NCBI GenBank assembly: GCA_002478225.1
Contig: DLMV01000053.1
Location: 18,362-26,106, forward strand
DNA: 7,745 nucleotides
Reading direction: 5' to 3'
From: Deltaproteobacteria bacterium UBA7527
GTDB lineage: Bacteria > Desulfobacterota > Syntrophorhabdia > Syntrophorhabdales > Syntrophorhabdaceae
Each line of letters starts with the position of its first letter. The first letter of the stretch is position 1. Below the pieces are notes generated by a model, which was not told the DNA's origin, did not search any database, and worked only from the letters and a program-made list of their open reading frames with translations. Positions 5,787 to 7,745 of this stretch are shown piece after piece. The position numbers and the translations under genes were made by a program.

Positions 5787-6963
5787 AGTTCCTTCCCGTG
5801 ACAACATTGGTTGCGATATAGGCACAGGCGTCGCTGCCGCAATCCGGTGCTCTTACATAGACTTTAATCAACTTATAGACATTGCTTTCGACCCATTTCA
5901 AGCTATTGTCATCTGTGAAACCACCTGTGATTGTTGGCCATGTGGGCTCTGTAGTCGATGATCTCATTGAGGTATCTTCAAGCCATAACAGATTCTTATC
6001 TGTGGTAACACTGCCGGTTCCTGTCAACCATGTGGGTTCTGTGGCGTCGGATCTCATAGAATAGGCTCGCCAGGTAATGTTATTATCGGTAATTGTCTGG
6101 CCTTCTGTTGTAGGCCATGCAGGTTCTGTCGATCCCGATTGAAGTTGTATGCGTGACCATTTAAGTACACAAAAGTCTTCATTCATTACGGTCATGCGAC
6201 CATTCCAGTTTGGTTCTAGTGAGCCTGATCGACAAAATAAATCCCAAAAGCAACAATCATCACATCTATATATATATTGATTATCCGAAGACAAAATAGT
6301 TCTATTAAGAGAATAAGAAGCGGATGCTTGCCATTTGGAAGGGGGAACAACTTTGTAGAAAAACTCATTGTATGTTGAAGGAAAAACACTACTGGTAGGC
6401 GTGTATTGAGTATTAGCTTGCCAGGTTGGATAATTTAATGCCAGTCTGTAGACATGGCCATTCCACGTTGTTGGGATGATGTTGTTGCCGTTCCTGTATG
6501 GCGTGTTTGCCTGCCATTTTGGGAAATAGACCCTGTAGAAATGACCGTTCGCAGTAGTCGGTCTTACGTATGCGCCAGGATTATATTGAGTATTTGCTGC
6601 CCAGGTGTTCTGTGGGGTAGATGCTATTGTAGTAGTGTAAGGGGTGGTGCCTGTATTATCCTGAAACACGATATCCGTAATCTCCCACCTCCACTCATAG
6701 CCGCTATAGGAAGCATCAGTGAAGCGTGGATCTGTATTTACAGCAGTATATGCGGGTGCTGCCAGCGCAATATTGTCATAAACTTCTTTTGTAATGTCCT
6801 CTATCTTCGCTTCTGCGATGAAACGCGCCTTTATGACCGTCTCTGGCGTTGTCAGGTTTTTGATGACAGAATTGAAGGCTATATAGACAAGGGGCACGAA
6901 CAATCCCCCGACAATGATGAAGATTACAAGTTCTATAAGGGTGATGCCCCGTTCATCCTTCAT
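5770..6963 (-). CDS. PilV/MshD/GspI-like minor pilin with inserted repeat adhesin-like region
   Basis: A 397-residue protein, about two to three times the usual size for a minor pilin. The leader is MKDERG, followed by ITLIELVIFIIVGGLFVPL with Glu11 at +5, so it should be cut by prepilin peptidase after Gly6. Residues 30-115 are an ordinary pilin stem and first strands (YEWRWEITDIVF), and 361-397 the closing strands (VYKLIKVYVRAPDCG, with TNVVTGR). Between them, 119-359 is an insertion: four units beginning W.A.T.Y (Trp121, 150, 181, 211), a cysteine cluster (C234, 237, 238, 244, 265), then four EPxW units (Trp253, 283, 312, 342). Such modules occur in phage tail fibres and carbohydrate-binding proteins. 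The start overlaps the previous gene by 4 bp (ATGA). A tip adhesin is my inference. Confidence 0.87.
   Translation of the reverse strand: MKDERGITLIELVIFIIVGGLFVPLVYIAFNSVIKNLTTPETVIKARFIAEAKIEDITKEVYDNIALAAPAYTAVNTDPRFTDASYSGYEWRWEITDIVFQDNTGTTPYTTTIASTPQNTWAANTQYNPGAYVRPTTANGHFYRVYFPKWQANTPYRNGNNIIPTTWNGHVYRLALNYPTWQANTQYTPTSSVFPSTYNEFFYKVVPPSKWQASASYSLNRTILSSDNQYIYRCDDCCFWDLFCRSGSLEPNWNGRMTVMNEDFCVLKWSRIQLQSGSTEPAWPTTEGQTITDNNITWRAYSMRSDATEPTWLTGTGSVTTDKNLLWLEDTSMRSSTTEPTWPTITGGFTDDNSLKWVESNVYKLIKVYVRAPDCGSDACAYIATNVVTGRNYATRP
5890..6609 (-). repeat. Eight roughly 30-residue repeats inserted in the minor pilin
   Basis: The upstream half (about 6262-6609) encodes four units of 29-31 residues with the pattern W.ANT.Y....V.PTT.NGH.YRV. 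The downstream half encodes four units of 29-30 residues with S.STEPTWP...G...TD.N..W. In the latter the DNA is still recognisably repeated: the tgtgggctct-like cores begin at 5941, 6031, 6118 and 6208, spacings of 90, 87 and 90 bp. All spacings are multiples of three, so the array can expand or shrink in frame. Confidence 0.8.
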
Positions 6964-7427
6964 TGCGTCTTTCCTGTAATGCCAAAAATTGTGATGGTCC
7001 TGCCTCCCGACAGATCTATCGTGCCGTTGCCTGTTCCAAATGTCGGCTCGCCCAAGGAGTTGAACGTCAGCGTATTCCCGAAACTTGTATTGGCAACCGT
7101 CACATTACCCGGCAGGATCTTCTGTTCGCCTCCAGCAGTGTATGCGCCGGAGCCGATCGTGAATGTCATGCTCTGACTTGTCCCTATCCCCATCGCCCGC
7201 ACCTGGACATAACGTATATCGGCGATCAGCTGGTCAGCAGCGACACTTGCTTTACCGGTTCCAACGTCCATTTTAAATCCTATACTCCATGCCAGAACGC
7301 TCAGCGCCAGTATTACGATAATCAGCTCCATGGCGGTGAAACCCGAATAAGAGCGGAGAGCGGAGGGCAAAGGGCGGAGAGTGAAGATCTTTTTAAACCG
7401 GCTCATAGCTCTTGGCTCATGGCTCAT
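6960..7427 (-). CDS. FimT/GspH-like pseudopilin with heptamer-repeat leader (MshC position)
   Basis: A pseudopilin of 155 residues. The cleavage site is YSG/FTAMELIIVILALSVLAW: Gly29 at -1, Phe30 at +1, Glu34 at +5. The rest follows the FimT/GspH plan: KASVAADQLIADIRYVQVRAM after the helix, and a C-terminal beta part with FNSLGEPTF and the closing ITIFGITGKTQ. The leader is 29 residues, long for this class, because it is largely encoded by two heptanucleotide arrays (7401-7428 and 7351-7385). The first ATG, 7427, overlaps the previous stop by 11 bp; the ATG at 7406 is in frame and equally possible. Neither has a strong ribosome-binding site. It is the first pilin gene of the block and ends in an ATGA overlap with the next. 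Confidence 0.86.
   Translation of the reverse strand: MSHEPRAMSRFKKIFTLRPLPSALRSYSGFTAMELIIVILALSVLAWSIGFKMDVGTGKASVAADQLIADIRYVQVRAMGIGTSQSMTFTIGSGAYTAGGEQKILPGNVTVANTSFGNTLTFNSLGEPTFGTGNGTIDLSGGRTITIFGITGKTQ
7351..7385. repeat. Heptanucleotide tandem array, GAGCGGA type (5 units)
   Basis: On the plus strand: GAGCGGA, GAGCGGA, GGGCAAA, GGGCGGA, GAGTGAA. It is translated within the pseudopilin leader as part of LRPLPSALRS. Seven is not a multiple of three, so gain or loss of one unit would shift the frame before the cleavage site. Confidence 0.8.
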
Positions 7428-7428
7428 G
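7401..7428. repeat. Heptanucleotide tandem array, GCTCATG type (4 units)
   Basis: On the plus strand: GCTCATA, GCTCTTG, GCTCATG, GCTCATG. On the minus strand the unit contains ATG and, across units, TGA. It thereby supplies both the stop codon of the 61-residue upstream gene (7419-7417) and the start codons of the pseudopilin (7427 or 7406). Confidence 0.85.
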
Positions 7429-7602
7429 GCGATACACCCGGTCTCTTATCTTCTTGTATCTTTCAATGTCTTCTATCGTCAGGAACTGTGAGAAAAAATT
7501 ATTTGCTTCCTCAAGCCAGTCAAGCTTTTCTTTTGCCGTTATGCATTTCAGCTCTTTCAATAACTCAATGGAAGGCGTAAAAGAATACTGTCTGCTATCC
7601 AT
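7417..7602 (-). CDS. Small charged protein, companion of the nucleotidyltransferase-like gene
   Basis: A 61-residue protein that I cannot name. It starts MDSRQYSFTPSIELLKEL and contains a helix-rich, charged stretch (EKLDWLEEANNFFSQFL, then IEDIERYKKIRDR). Small proteins with such a KLxWLEEAN segment occur next to nucleotidyltransferase-like genes, so it may be the partner in a two-gene module of toxin-antitoxin type; that is inference. The ATG at 7602 is preceded by GGATAGGGAC and overlaps the upstream stop by 8 bp. A longer form from 7653 would overlap that gene by almost 60 bp and is less likely. Its stop codon falls inside a heptamer repeat and it overlaps the pseudopilin by 11 bp. No signal peptide or membrane segment. 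Confidence 0.72.
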   Translation of the reverse strand: MDSRQYSFTPSIELLKELKCITAKEKLDWLEEANNFFSQFLTIEDIERYKKIRDRVYRHEP

Positions 7603-7745
7603 TTTTGTCCCTATCCTCTTCCATGGATTCCAGCACCCTAATGTCAGCCGCATCCTGCTCTCGATGTGTAGATGATTTCAACTGTTTCAAATGTCTTTTG
7701 GAAATGACGGGAATACGGAGGTCTGCCGCCTCAAACCATACGAGC
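7595..7745 (-). CDS. C-terminal fragment of a nucleotidyltransferase-like protein (runs off window)
   Basis: The frame enters the window at base 7744 and gives 49 residues before TAG at 7597-7595. It contains LRIPVISKRHLKQLK and HREQDAADIRVLE. The pattern of Ile-Pro-Val-Ile followed by a basic helix and REQDxADI is the usual end of small nucleotidyltransferases of the MNT/AbiEii kind, where this part packs beside the catalytic fold. The catalytic residues would lie outside the window, so activity cannot be judged. The frame is open throughout and ends with an 8-bp overlap with the next gene, which supports a real two-gene unit. The link to toxin-antitoxin systems is inference from the motif and gene pairing. 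Confidence 0.62.
   Translation of the reverse strand, partial: LVWFEAADLRIPVISKRHLKQLKSSTHREQDAADIRVLESMEEDRDKNG

Noticed and set aside
5787..5825. Longer GspJ-like protein starting with GTG at 5825
   Set aside because: The ATG at 5786 has GGAAGG at good spacing and gives a normal ten-residue prepilin leader.
6454..7176. 240-codon plus-strand open frame opposite two pilin genes
   Set aside because: Cys/Ile-rich translation without motifs, antisense to two clear pilin genes.
7345..7430. CRISPR-like repeats
   Set aside because: The units are directly adjacent heptamers without spacers, so they are microsatellites.

Overview
The window is one long minus-strand cluster for a Gram-negative type IV pilus / type II secretion-like machine. 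The outer-membrane secretin shows a diderm cell. The closest gene-order parallel I know is the MSHA (mannose-sensitive haemagglutinin) pilus system, although T2SS names (GspH-I-J-K, L, M, C, D, B) would also fit. Moderate G+C, dense gene overlaps, heptamer microsatellites and this mix of gene types suggest a Nitrospirota- or Desulfobacterota-type bacterium. That is inference; no marker gene is present.

Layout in the direction of transcription, right to left. At 7745-7417 lie the tail of a nucleotidyltransferase-like gene and a 61-residue companion, a pair resembling a toxin-antitoxin module. From 7427 to 4772 come four minor pilin/pseudopilin genes with overlaps of 4, 17 and 17 bp: FimT/GspH-like, a PilV/MshD/GspI-like protein with a large repeat insertion, PilW/GspJ-like and PilX/GspK-like. 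A gap at 4771-4275 holds a transposase remnant, an 18-bp perfect palindrome and a promoter. From 4274 to 1 run a PilM-PilN fusion (GspL-like), PilO/GspM-like, PilP/GspC-like, a lipoprotein secretin of MshL type, and the first 26 codons of a GspB/MshN-like gene. Each of these overlaps the next by 4-14 bp.

The second block should build the envelope-spanning part: a cytoplasmic actin-like domain tied to an inner-membrane PilN segment, PilO and PilP in the periplasm, and the secretin in the outer membrane. The first block supplies the minor pilins that prime and cap the fibre. The assembly ATPase, the platform protein, the major pilin and the prepilin peptidase are not in the window.

The most unusual items are the minor pilin at 5770-6963, whose globular domain is interrupted by about 240 residues of roughly 30-residue aromatic repeats that look like an adhesin or carbohydrate-binding array, and two heptanucleotide repeat arrays lying in the start region and leader of the first pseudopilin, where a change in copy number would shift the frame.
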